Source: Salaquimonas sp041736675
Lineage (GTDB): Bacteria; Pseudomonadota; Alphaproteobacteria; Rhizobiales; Rhizobiaceae
DNA: 22,096 bases
NCBI GenBank assembly: GCA_041736675.1
Contig: JBGSTD010000028.1
Span: 1-22,096 of the forward strand
Reading direction: 5' to 3'
Position 1 is the first letter of the stretch, and each line of letters opens with the position of its first letter. The translations under genes were made by a program, and so were the position numbers. This document shows, piece after piece, positions 8,342 to 15,669 of the stretch. Below the pieces are notes generated by a model that saw only the letters and a program-made list of their open reading frames with translations, was not told the origin of the DNA and searched no databases.

Positions 8342-8476
8342 GTGACCCTCAATCAGAAACTCTGGACCAGTCTTTTTTGCGGCGCTCTGCTCGGATCAAT
8401 TATTTGGCTCTGGGCGCGCTATGGTACCGAGATTTTCATTCATAATTTGCAGGCGCTTGCCGCTTGGTGCCTCTAG
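8342..8476 (+). CDS. Small single-helix membrane protein (44 residues)
   Basis: A GTG-started reading frame encoding 44 residues, beginning MTLNQKLWTSLFCGALLGSI and ending AAWCL. Residues 8-25 make one strongly hydrophobic helix (LWTSLFCGALLGSIIWLW) followed by a positive residue and an amphipathic tail. An AAAGAGA sequence (8329-8335) lies 6 bases before the GTG, and the gene starts 11 bases after the SCO1 stop, so it looks translationally linked to the copper chaperone. I think I recall similar small proteins after SCO genes in other rhizobia, but cannot name a family. It could be an accessory of oxidase assembly or a chance frame; length and start codon keep confidence moderate. Confidence 0.55.
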   Translation: MTLNQKLWTSLFCGALLGSIIWLWARYGTEIFIHNLQALAAWCL

Positions 8477-8489
8477 GACAGTTTCATTT

Positions 8490-8511
8490 TGAACCTGATG
8501 TTCAAGGTTCA
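8490..8511. repeat. Inverted repeat, possible weak transcription end
   Basis: TGAACCT (8490-8496) and AGGTTCA (8505-8511) form a 7-base stem with an 8-base loop, 13 bases after the small membrane gene. No T-run follows, so it is a poor intrinsic terminator; it could be an operator for the secreted-protein gene downstream. Confidence 0.35.
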
Positions 8512-8628
8512 TTAGGCATATCGGGCCAACGAATATTAACTCTGCCTCTTTGCTGTTCCATAATTCCTGTGTGCTAATCTCCAAAAACAAGAACCGGACA
8601 ACCGGGCAGGAATTTTGGACAGGGAAAA

Positions 8629-8970
8629 ATGAAAACGATCTTACAGACAGCCGTTTTTGCGGCTGCTATTTGCTACAGCTCAAGCATTTCGGGACTTGCC
8701 CGTGCTGAAGTCTTTTACTCGCGCGCCCAAAGCGACATTGTCACTATGCCGGCCAAACCCAAGCATGATGCTAAAATCGAGGCGGCAGCGATAGAAAAGG
8801 CAGCGGAAAAGATTGGCGAACTGCGTGGCTCGCTGGAGGGTGATCAGATCGGGGAAATCATCACTGAAAGCGACTTGAAGCAAGACAAATCCAGCCATTT
8901 GGGGTTTCCCATCATCCAGGAATCAAGGCCCGCTGACAAGCTCGCGGCAAACGCTGTGCCTTTGGTCTGA
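8629..8970 (+). CDS. Small exported protein of unknown function
   Basis: A 113-residue protein with a Sec signal peptide: MKTILQTAVFAAAICYSSSI, with a likely cleavage site after ARA (about residue 26). The mature part is hydrophilic and helical, rich in Ala, Glu and Lys (AAAIEKAAEKIGELRGSLEG, residues 52-71), with a Pro-rich tail and no cysteines, suggesting a small periplasmic helical protein. The start has an AGGGA box 4-5 bases upstream. It stands alone between the SCO1 pair and tlyA on the same strand, with a 152-base upstream gap that could hold its own promoter. I do not recognise a family. Confidence 0.7.
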   Translation: MKTILQTAVFAAAICYSSSISGLARAEVFYSRAQSDIVTMPAKPKHDAKIEAAAIEKAAEKIGELRGSLEGDQIGEIITESDLKQDKSSHLGFPIIQESRPADKLAANAVPLV

Positions 8971-9029
8971 TTGCAGGATTGATTGACTGGACGCTTGTAA
9001 TTTGCCTGTGGCAGTTGCAAAACCAGCCA

Positions 9030-9791
9030 ATGATCAAACACGAAAAACTTCGACTGGACCAATTGCTGGTGGAACGGCACAGCTATGAGAGCCGTTCGCG
9101 CGCGCGCGATGCCATTTTGCGTGGCTGCATTTCATCGGCAGGAACAATTCTTTCCAAGCCCGGACAAACCTTTCCGCTCGATACTCCGATTGAGATTGCG
9201 GACGCAGCTGAAAAATATGTTTCGCGGGCCGCTCTCAAACTCATTCACGGACTGGAAATCTCTGGTATCAATCCTGCCCTCAAGACAGCACTTGACCTTG
9301 GCGCTTCAACGGGCGGCTTTACGCAGGTGTTGCTTGAACGGGGCGTTGAAAAGGTCTTTGCCGTTGATGTTGGCAGTGGTCAGATGCACCCTTCTGTTGC
9401 AAACCATCCCAAGGTGACAAATATCGAGAATCTCAACGCCAGGGAGTTGGCACCTGTTCATCTAGATTTTGAAAAACCCCAAATTCTTGTCAGTGATTTG
9501 AGCTTTATCTCACTGAAACTGGCGCTTCCACCTGCACTTGGACTGGCCGCCAGGGGTGCTGATGGCATATTCCTGATCAAACCACAGTTTGAGGTTGGAA
9601 AAGCAGGTCTTGCCAGTGGCGGAATAGTTCGCGATGAGGCATTGATAGCGCGAACGGTTGATGATCTGTCCAACTGGATTGAAAGTCAGGAAAATTGGAC
9701 CGTTGTTACCATATGCCCGTCGCCGATCATTGGTGGTGATGGCAACAAGGAATTTCTGATGATCGCCAAGAAGGCCGACGCAAATGAATGA
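9030..9791 (+). CDS. tlyA: TlyA family rRNA 2'-O-methyltransferase (hemolysin-type)
   Basis: A 253-residue S-adenosylmethionine-dependent methyltransferase. In actinobacteria TlyA 2'-O-methylates cytidines of 16S and 23S rRNA; alphaproteobacterial members are assumed to act on rRNA too. Residues 5-65 form an S4 RNA-binding domain (LRLDQLLVERHSYESRSRAR), and the rest is an FtsJ-like Rossmann domain with the cofactor loop ALDLGASTGGFTQVLL, VFAVDVGSGQ, LVSDLSFISL and FLIKPQFE, matching the K-D-K-E type active site. ATG 9030 is preferred over an upstream TTG at 8979 because the S4 domain starts right after it. Its last 8 bases overlap the next methyltransferase gene, so the two are translationally coupled. 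Confidence 0.92.
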   Translation: MIKHEKLRLDQLLVERHSYESRSRARDAILRGCISSAGTILSKPGQTFPLDTPIEIADAAEKYVSRAALKLIHGLEISGINPALKTALDLGASTGGFTQVLLERGVEKVFAVDVGSGQMHPSVANHPKVTNIENLNARELAPVHLDFEKPQILVSDLSFISLKLALPPALGLAARGADGIFLIKPQFEVGKAGLASGGIVRDEALIARTVDDLSNWIESQENWTVVTICPSPIIGGDGNKEFLMIAKKADANE

Positions 9792-11013
9792 TACCGTAAC
9801 CATCAGCCGTCTTGGACATCAAGGCGATGGTATTGGCGACATCAATGGAAAGGCGGTTTTTGTGCCGTTTTCCCTACCGGGCGAAGTGGTAACACTTGCG
9901 GGCGGCAATGCGCGCAAGGATATCAAGGCTCTTGAGGTCGTTTCGCCCGAACGGGTGCAGCCCTTCTGCAAGCACTTTGGCATTTGCGGTGGATGCCAGT
10001 TGCAACATATGGAGCAGATGGCTTATCTGAAATGGAAAACAAGCCTTCTGGTTGAAGCCTTCGCCCGTGAGGGAATTGATATTTCGCCGGAACCGATCCG
10101 CACTTATCAGCGGACAAACAGGCGGCGTGCTGTGATGAATGCAATTCGCGGCACCTCAGGATTTGTTCTCGGGTTTTCTGAAAGAGGCGGATCAGAGACT
10201 ATCGATATTCGCGCCTGTCCGATCCTCGTTCCGGCCGTCAATGACGCAATTGGCGATATACACATTCTGCTGGCAGCCATCGCACCCAAGAAAGGCGACA
10301 CAAGGATAAACCTTCTGGAATGCGACAATGGCCTTGACCTCGCGTTTTCATTCGGCGGCCAGGTTTCGGACAAAGCCATCCGGGAAATGATCTCATCCCC
10401 CGCTGCAAACCGTTTCATACGGTTATCGGTCAACAATGAAATTGTGCTGGAAAGCCAAAAGCCGATTTTGAAGATCGGTATCGCGGGAGTTTACCCTCCG
10501 CCGGAGGCCTTTGTGCAGGCATCGAAGGAAGCCGAGCAGGACATGGGCGAGCTTGTTGCGAACCATCTTGCCAAATGTAAAAAGGTTGCCGATCTCTTTT
10601 CCGGTTTTGGAACCTTTGCCCTGCGCCTAGCCGAACGCAGCCAGGTGTTTGCCGCTGAAAGCAGTGAACCGGCCCTGCTGGCGCTTAACAGAGCCTGGCG
10701 TGAAACGGGAGGCAAGCTGAAAGCCCTAACGCACGAAAAGAGGGACTTGTTTCGGCGGCCGATGAATGTGAAAGACCTCAAATATTTTGACGGTGCGGTT
10801 TTTGATCCGCCACGGGCGGGCGCCGAGGCGCAGGCAAGAGAATTGGCAAAATCACCCGTCAAAAAGATTGCTGCCGTTTCCTGTAGCCCACAAACACTGG
10901 CCCGCGATGTGAAAATTCTGCTCGACGGCGGCTTCAAGATCGTTTCGGTAACGCCACTAGATCAGTTTGCACACACACCGCATCTTGAGGCGGTTGTTTT
11001 ATTGGAGCGCTGA
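9784..11013 (+). CDS. Class I RNA (uracil-5-)methyltransferase, RlmD/TrmA-like, with iron-sulfur cluster motif
   Basis: A 409-residue protein of the RumA/RlmD/TrmA superfamily, which methylates C5 of uridine in 23S rRNA or tRNA. Residues 1-55 resemble a TRAM RNA-binding domain. A 4Fe-4S motif is visible as Cys62, Cys68 and Cys71 (FCKHFGICGGCQ), with Cys145 as the fourth ligand. The methyltransferase part has ADLFSGFGTFAL (269-280), the catalytic nucleophile Cys367 in SCSPQ, and the general base Glu402 in HLEAV. The precise target (U747, U1939 or tRNA U54) cannot be decided from sequence, so no symbol is given. ATG 9784 overlaps the tlyA end by 8 bases, forming an RNA-modification pair. Confidence 0.9.
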   Translation: MNDTVTISRLGHQGDGIGDINGKAVFVPFSLPGEVVTLAGGNARKDIKALEVVSPERVQPFCKHFGICGGCQLQHMEQMAYLKWKTSLLVEAFAREGIDISPEPIRTYQRTNRRRAVMNAIRGTSGFVLGFSERGGSETIDIRACPILVPAVNDAIGDIHILLAAIAPKKGDTRINLLECDNGLDLAFSFGGQVSDKAIREMISSPAANRFIRLSVNNEIVLESQKPILKIGIAGVYPPPEAFVQASKEAEQDMGELVANHLAKCKKVADLFSGFGTFALRLAERSQVFAAESSEPALLALNRAWRETGGKLKALTHEKRDLFRRPMNVKDLKYFDGAVFDPPRAGAEAQARELAKSPVKKIAAVSCSPQTLARDVKILLDGGFKIVSVTPLDQFAHTPHLEAVVLLER

Positions 11014-11019
11014 GACGCC

Positions 11020-11160
11020 TCAGTTCTTGCCGGTTTTCATTGGCATTTTTGAAGCAGCCTGCTTCACAGCAGATCCGGCAGCCATGGCTGGCGCTGCAAC
11101 TTTTTTATCTTTCTTGGGTTTTCGGGTTTCCTTGTTCGACTTTTGCTGGCCTTTTGCCAT
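11020..11160 (-). CDS. Small lysine-rich protein, 46 residues
   Basis: A 46-residue frame beginning MAKGQQKSNKETRKPKKDKK and ending MKTGKN, strongly basic and without hydrophobic helices, so a cytosolic protein that may bind nucleic acid or ribosomes. A strong ribosome site GGAGA (11166-11170) sits 5 bases upstream of ATG 11160. I recall small proteins starting MAKGQQ.SN.E..KPKK as conserved 'hypothetical' genes in rhizobia, which makes this a real gene despite its length. It converges on the RlmD-like gene with only 6 bases between the stops, and a second small basic protein gene lies upstream on the same strand. Function unknown. Confidence 0.75.
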   Translation of the reverse strand: MAKGQQKSNKETRKPKKDKKVAAPAMAAGSAVKQAASKMPMKTGKN

Positions 11161-11244
11161 GATCTTTCTCCGTTGGATCTTGAAGTGAAAGTTAATGCAG
11201 GATGCGCAATATTACCGCGTTCCGGCTGGAATTATCAAACCGTT

Positions 11245-11385
11245 TTATTCCGGTTTATCACCAGAATGATCTTCATCCAGCAAAGGAGCCGGATTTGGCG
11301 CTGCTTTGGTCTTTTTGCCGCTCGCTTTTTCCACTGATTTGGGTTTAGCTGTATTGTCACTGGCAGGCATGTATTTAATGGCCAT
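11245..11385 (-). CDS. Small lysine/proline-rich protein, 46 residues
   Basis: A 46-residue frame beginning MAIKYMPASDNTAKPKSVEK, with a central ASGKKTKAAP and an acidic end LLDEDHSGDKPE. It is hydrophilic and low in complexity, probably disordered, with a basic middle and acidic tail. An AGGAG box (11391-11395) lies 5 bases before ATG 11385, which is good evidence of translation. It is 84 bases upstream of the other small gene on the same strand and of the same length, so the two may form an operon or an old duplication, though the sequences share little beyond the KPK segment. No family recognised. Confidence 0.6.
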   Translation of the reverse strand: MAIKYMPASDNTAKPKSVEKASGKKTKAAPNPAPLLDEDHSGDKPE

Positions 11386-11407
11386 AGTGGCTCCTGTTCG
11401 CCCCGCA

Positions 11408-11439
11408 CTCATGGCAGGTCCCTGCGCTCATGGCAGGTC
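11408..11439. repeat. 13-base direct repeat in a divergent promoter region
   Basis: CTCATGGCAGGTC occurs at 11408-11420 and 11427-11439, a 19-base period, between the divergent small-protein gene and the YjbR-like gene. It could be a tandem regulator site or a chance duplication. Confidence 0.5.
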
Positions 11440-11549
11440 AAGGCCAAGCCTACGCCTATCGCGCTGGAATAGCGACAGATATTCGCAAGAATTTGATTGC
11501 AAAACCAAGTTTTACTATCTTCAGATCAGATGAACCCGGGAGATGAAAC

Positions 11550-11915
11550 ATGGATTGGCACACTTACAGAAAACTGGCGCTAAGCCTTGATCTCCCAGAA
11601 GTGATTGAAACAACTGCATGGGGAAATCCCGTTCTCAAGGCCCATGGAAAGCTTTGGGCGTGGTGGAGCCCAACCGTAGATGCGCCAGTTTTCAAAATGC
11701 CAAAGGAACAACGGGATTTTCTGATCGAAGTGGATGGAGAGACATTTTTTGTGACGGATCACTATCGCCCACACAATCTGGTTCTCATCCATCCCGACAA
11801 GCTTGATCCTGATTGGGCTAAAATGCAGCTTTTGAAAACCTGGCGTGACATGGCACCAAAACGGTTTCTGAAAGCGTTCGATGCCGCGCATGATGCCACA
11901 GGCAAGACGGAGTAA
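11550..11915 (+). CDS. MmcQ/YjbR family protein
   Basis: A 121-residue protein of the MmcQ/YjbR family, a small alpha/beta fold related to CyaY-like and putative DNA-binding proteins; no reaction is known. Recognisable parts are the N-terminal helix followed by LPEVIETTAWGNPVLKAHGKLWA (residues 14-36), the core FKMPKEQRDFLIE, and the C-terminal DPDWAKMQLLKTWRDMAPKRF. Length fits the family. A GGGAGA box lies 6 bases before ATG 11550. It is a single gene, since the next genes are on the other strand and end 25 bases away. Confidence in the family is good; in function, none. Confidence 0.85.
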   Translation: MDWHTYRKLALSLDLPEVIETTAWGNPVLKAHGKLWAWWSPTVDAPVFKMPKEQRDFLIEVDGETFFVTDHYRPHNLVLIHPDKLDPDWAKMQLLKTWRDMAPKRFLKAFDAAHDATGKTE

Positions 11916-11940
11916 ACGGCCACAATCGGTAGCAGATGTT

Positions 11941-12705
11941 TCAGCCCGCCTTTTTATGACCCTTTCCCATGAAGGCCGTAAAGGCGGCGCGCGCCTCATC
12001 AGAGGTGAGGCGTTCGCCAAACAGAACCGCCTCTTCTTTCATGCGGGCCAGAATTGCGGAACGATCACCGCGTATCAGTTTGCGCGAGAAAGCCAACGCC
12101 TCGGGCGGTTTTGCAGCGATCATGGCCGCAGCCTGCAATGCTGTATCCTCCAGCGTTTCAGGCGTTGTTACCCTGTTGACCAAACCTGCGCCGTGGGCTT
12201 CATCAGCACTCCACTTTGCGCCCATGGCCAGTAGTTCAAATGCCTTGTGGTGACCCATGATTGTTGGCGCAATCAGGCTCGATCCAGCTTCAGGCACCAG
12301 ACCCAAGTCAACAAACGGTGTCGAAAACATACTTCTGTTCGAGGCAACCACATAATCACAATGCATCAGCATGGTGGTTCCAATACCGATTGCCAGACCG
12401 TCGACGCCTGCAAGAAGCGGCTTTTCGCTCATGATGATTGCCTCCAGAAAATCAAAAACGGCTGTCGAGCCGCGTTTTCCGGTCATGGCGATCTGCATGA
12501 AATCGGCAATGTCGTTCCCAGCTGAAAAAGCACCTGGTGTTCCCAAAAACAGGCTTGCACGTATTTCGCTATCATTGCGGGCCGAGACAACTGCCGAAGC
12601 CATTTCGCCATACATCGCGGCAGTAATGGCGTTCTTCTTGTCCGGACGGTTCATACGGATCGTCTGGACCCCGCCCGAAACAGAAACTTCAATAAATTCG
12701 CTCAT
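11941..12705 (-). CDS. Enoyl-CoA hydratase/isomerase family protein, isomerase-like active site
   Basis: A 254-residue crotonase-fold protein. The oxyanion-hole segments are present (FSAGNDIADF at 60-69 and GVDGLAIGIGTT at 100-111). By alignment with crotonase, the two catalytic glutamates of true hydratases (GGGCE and QPE) fall on Thr111 and Phe131. A glutamate does occur at 139 in LGLVPEAGSS, the place used by delta3,delta2-enoyl-CoA isomerases of the ECI2 type. So double-bond isomerisation in unsaturated fatty acid breakdown is more likely than hydration; this is inferred from residues, not shown. The gene starts 16 bases after the acyl-CoA dehydrogenase stop and is surely in the same transcript. 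Confidence 0.88.
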   Translation of the reverse strand: MSEFIEVSVSGGVQTIRMNRPDKKNAITAAMYGEMASAVVSARNDSEIRASLFLGTPGAFSAGNDIADFMQIAMTGKRGSTAVFDFLEAIIMSEKPLLAGVDGLAIGIGTTMLMHCDYVVASNRSMFSTPFVDLGLVPEAGSSLIAPTIMGHHKAFELLAMGAKWSADEAHGAGLVNRVTTPETLEDTALQAAAMIAAKPPEALAFSRKLIRGDRSAILARMKEEAVLFGERLTSDEARAAFTAFMGKGHKKAG

Positions 12706-12721
12706 GGTTTATCCGTTCGCT

Positions 12722-14497
12722 CTAGCTGGCGTTCAAAAGGGATTTAGCAGCCAAAAGGCTTTCGGCGCCCTGCGTCACAGTCGTTTTCAATGCTGCACAT
12801 TCCCCAAGGAAATTGTCGGCGAAATAGCGGGCCAAAACCGCGTGTTCTTCCTTGGGGCCGTTCAACCCTGCCTTGGCAAGATAAGCTCCGCCCGTTACGA
12901 GCCCGAACATCCGAAGGAACGGGGTAGCACCCGCCAATGCCTCATCAACCTTGCCCGTTTTCAGCGTCTCGAGCATCCACAGGGTTGCCTGTTCCACCTC
13001 GTTGATTGCAGCGTTAAGGCGCTCTGCAGTATTGCCAAATTCCGGATGGTTTGTACCGCGCACCGCTTCTGCGATCTCCCGCAGTTCGCCAATATACGCC
13101 TTAACGGCATCACCGCCTGACAGCGGCAGTTTACGCATGACGAGGTCAATTGACTGGATGCCGTTGGTGCCTTCATAAATTGGATTGATCCTCGCATCCC
13201 GCAGGAACTGGGCTGCACCGGTTTCTTCAATGAAACCCATGCCGCCGTGGATTTGAACCCCGATGGACGCCACTTCAACACCTATATCGGTTGAAAACGC
13301 CTTGGCAATCGGGGTCAAAATATTGGCGCGCTCGGTCCAGAATTTCTTTTCATCACCGCTTGCCCCATGAGCCATGTCAAGTGCATGGGCGCATGAGTAG
13401 CAAATGCCCCTCGCAGCCCGTATCATGGATTTCATCGTCAAAAGATTGCGCATCACATCCGGATGCTGAACAATCGGGTCCATTCCCTCGGTCTTGCTGC
13501 CGGGTGCCTTGCCCTGCTTGCGGTCTTGGGCATAGGCGAGCGCATGCTGATAGGCCGCCTCGCCGATGGCAACTCCCTGAATGCCTACATTGAGCCGCGC
13601 ATTGTTCATCATCGTGAACATGCAATTGAGACCGCGGTTTTCCTCGCCGATCAGATAACCGATTGCGCCAGGCTCATGGCCTTTATATCCATCGCCATAA
13701 ATCATGACGCAGGTTGGCGAGCCGTGAATGCCCAGCTTGTGCTCGGTGCTCTGACAAAATACATCATTGCGCCCGCCGAGCGAGCCGTCATCATTGACCA
13801 TGAACTTGGGGACCAGAAACAGCGAAATGCCTTTGACACCCGCAGGCGCATCCGGCAGGCGCGCCAAAACCAAATGACAGATATTGTCTGTCATGTCGTG
13901 TTCGCCATAGGTGATAAAAATTTTCTGGCCAAATATCTTGTAGGTTCCATCTCTCTGGGGTTCGGCCCGTGATTTGAGTGCGGCCAAATCCGTGCCTGCC
14001 TGCGGCTCGGTCAGGTTCATGGTTCCGGTCCACTCGCCCGCCGTCAGCTTGTGCAGAAATTTCGTCTTGAGTTCCTCGGAGCCATGCTTGTCCAGGGCTT
14101 CTACCGCGCCAACTGTCAGGAGCGGGCAAAGTGCCCAAGCCATGGAGGCTGAATTCCACATTTCCGATGCTGCAAGCGCCATCATCGAGCCAAGTGCCTG
14201 ACCGCCAAATTCCTCCGGCGCGGCAATCGCATTCCAGCCGCTTTGTGCCCAGGCCTGATAGGTTTCCTTCCAGCCCTCAGGCGTCGTTACAACTCCATCC
14301 TTTGCCTTGGACCCAACCTGGTCTCCAAGCCAATTGAGCGGCGCAATCCGGTCGGATGCAAATTTTCCCGCTTCTTCCAATACCGCATCCACCAGATCTT
14401 CAGTAAGGCCATTGAGCCTTCCCTCATCCAGCGCCTTTTGCATCCCCGCAACATGTTTGAGTGCAAAGGCAATTTCAGATACGGGCGCGCGGTACAT
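12722..14497 (-). CDS. Acyl-CoA dehydrogenase (long, about 590-residue type)
   Basis: A 591-residue flavoprotein that introduces the alpha-beta double bond into acyl-CoA thioesters, passing electrons to electron-transfer flavoprotein. Key parts: FAD-contact segment TGTMNLTEPQAGTDL (157-171), GQKIFITYGEHD (190-201), central KLGIHGSPTCVM, QIHGGMGFIEE (415-425) and the catalytic base Glu442 in IYEGTNGIQ. The extra 130-residue C-terminal helical domain places it with the long acyl-CoA dehydrogenases that include DmdC and some FadE-like enzymes. Chain specificity is not readable from sequence, and a DmdC role is not claimed. The start has a strong GGAGGAA box. A palindrome 48 bases upstream is the likely operator. 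It is the first gene of a two-gene operon. Confidence 0.93.
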   Translation of the reverse strand: MYRAPVSEIAFALKHVAGMQKALDEGRLNGLTEDLVDAVLEEAGKFASDRIAPLNWLGDQVGSKAKDGVVTTPEGWKETYQAWAQSGWNAIAAPEEFGGQALGSMMALAASEMWNSASMAWALCPLLTVGAVEALDKHGSEELKTKFLHKLTAGEWTGTMNLTEPQAGTDLAALKSRAEPQRDGTYKIFGQKIFITYGEHDMTDNICHLVLARLPDAPAGVKGISLFLVPKFMVNDDGSLGGRNDVFCQSTEHKLGIHGSPTCVMIYGDGYKGHEPGAIGYLIGEENRGLNCMFTMMNNARLNVGIQGVAIGEAAYQHALAYAQDRKQGKAPGSKTEGMDPIVQHPDVMRNLLTMKSMIRAARGICYSCAHALDMAHGASGDEKKFWTERANILTPIAKAFSTDIGVEVASIGVQIHGGMGFIEETGAAQFLRDARINPIYEGTNGIQSIDLVMRKLPLSGGDAVKAYIGELREIAEAVRGTNHPEFGNTAERLNAAINEVEQATLWMLETLKTGKVDEALAGATPFLRMFGLVTGGAYLAKAGLNGPKEEHAVLARYFADNFLGECAALKTTVTQGAESLLAAKSLLNAS

Positions 14498-14545
14498 TGT
14501 TTCCTCCAGGGCTGATGATTACCATTCTCAATCGGGTATCTTTTT

Positions 14546-14561
14546 TTGACGTAAACGTCAA
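14546..14561. promoter_or_regulatory. Palindromic operator upstream of the acyl-CoA operon (LiuR-like)
   Basis: TTGACGT (14546-14552), AA, ACGTCAA (14555-14561): a perfect 7-2-7 inverted repeat, 48 bases before the dehydrogenase start. It resembles from memory the TTTACGT..ACGTAAA-type sites of MerR-family LiuR, a regulator of acyl-CoA and branched-chain catabolism. On the minus strand a TATAAT hexamer (14566-14561) touches its edge, so a bound protein would cover the transcription start. No matching -35 is obvious for that hexamer. Binding is inferred. Confidence 0.6.
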
Positions 14562-14681
14562 TTATACAAGTTCACTTTCCTAACCGCATGACCATTATCA
14601 TTGACAAGATGGGGCTTTGCTCTTTTTGTCCAAACAGGTAAGGAACTCTAACAAGACTAGATTTCCAGACAAGTTTGATCG

Positions 14682-15653
14682 ATGACAAGAATAATATCAA
14701 CAAACGATTGGCCGCAGGCCTTGAGTGCCGGGGTAGCCGAACTTCGCCATGGCAAGTTGATTGCCATCCCCACCGAGACAGTTTACGGCCTCGCGGCAGA
14801 TGCCACCAATGGTGAGGCTGTTGCAGAAATCTTCGCTCTGAAAGGTCGCCCAAGTTTCAATCCGCTGATCTGCCATGTGGACGGCATGGTGATGGCTGAA
14901 GAATACGGGTTGATGAACGAATTTGCCCACCGGCTTGCCAAGGCTTTCTGGCCGGGACCTTTGACGCTCGTTGTGCCTCTTGTTGAAAACAGCAATCTCC
15001 ACGATCTAGTCACTGCCGGACTTGGCACCGTTGGGTTGCGATGCCCCCAGGGCCTTGCCAGACAAATAATCAGCGCGCTTGGCAAACCGGTCGCTGCGCC
15101 TAGTGCAAACCGTTCCGGGAAAATTTCACCCACCAGCGCGGACCATGTGGCAAAGGAGTTTGCCGGTAGCGATCTCCTCATCATCGACGGGGGGCCAAGT
15201 GCTGTCGGGCTTGAATCAACCATTGTCAAGATTGATGGAGACAAGCTGACTTTGCTGCGCTCTGGTGCCGTTACCCGCGAGGAAATCGAAACTGTCAGTG
15301 GAACCAGGATCAGCATTGCCACCGAAGCGGACGGTATTCTGGCTCCCGGAATGATGGTCAGCCATTATGCCCCGGATGCATTGATGAAACTGAATTGCGA
15401 GACCTGCGATGAGGGTGCCGGATGGCTGGGTTTTGGCAATCGTCAAATCCCCCACAATGCTGTCAACTCGCTCAATTTGAGCCCGCAAAGCAGTCTGGTT
15501 GAGGCGGCGGCAAATCTTTATGCCTACATGAAGAGGCTGGATGCGACCGGGGTTGCGAAAATCTGTGTTTCTCCGATACCCATGGAAGACCTTGGAATTG
15601 CAATCAATGATCGCCTCGGCAGGGCCGCGGCCCCTCGTCCGCGCAAGGGATAG
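14682..15653 (+). CDS. L-threonylcarbamoyladenylate synthase (Sua5 type)
   Basis: A 323-residue enzyme that makes threonylcarbamoyl-AMP from threonine, bicarbonate and ATP, the first step of t6A modification at position 37 of ANN-decoding tRNAs. The YrdC domain (about residues 15-205) shows the KxR..SxN-type pattern: IPTETVYGLAADAT, LKGRPSFNPLICHV, GLRCPQ, SANRSGKISPTSADHV and STIVKI, then LRSGAVTREEI. The Sua5 C-terminal domain follows the linker APGMMVSHYAPDA (about 223-235), so this is the long form (Sua5/TsaC2) rather than short TsaC. The FAD oxidase starts 16 bases later. The upstream gap is shared divergently with the acyl-CoA dehydrogenase. Confidence 0.93.
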   Translation: MTRIISTNDWPQALSAGVAELRHGKLIAIPTETVYGLAADATNGEAVAEIFALKGRPSFNPLICHVDGMVMAEEYGLMNEFAHRLAKAFWPGPLTLVVPLVENSNLHDLVTAGLGTVGLRCPQGLARQIISALGKPVAAPSANRSGKISPTSADHVAKEFAGSDLLIIDGGPSAVGLESTIVKIDGDKLTLLRSGAVTREEIETVSGTRISIATEADGILAPGMMVSHYAPDALMKLNCETCDEGAGWLGFGNRQIPHNAVNSLNLSPQSSLVEAAANLYAYMKRLDATGVAKICVSPIPMEDLGIAINDRLGRAAAPRPRKG

Positions 15654-15669
15654 AAAAGGTATTTAGGCG

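Noticed and set aside
12371..13120. 249-residue plus-strand open frame
   Set aside because: Spans two real minus-strand genes and the gap between them; it is a mirror of their codons.
11941..14497. DMSP demethylation genes (dmdC/dmdD)
   Set aside because: The dehydrogenase is of the same long type as DmdC, but the partner lacks the hydratase glutamates expected of a DmdD-like hydratase, and no other dmd gene is near.
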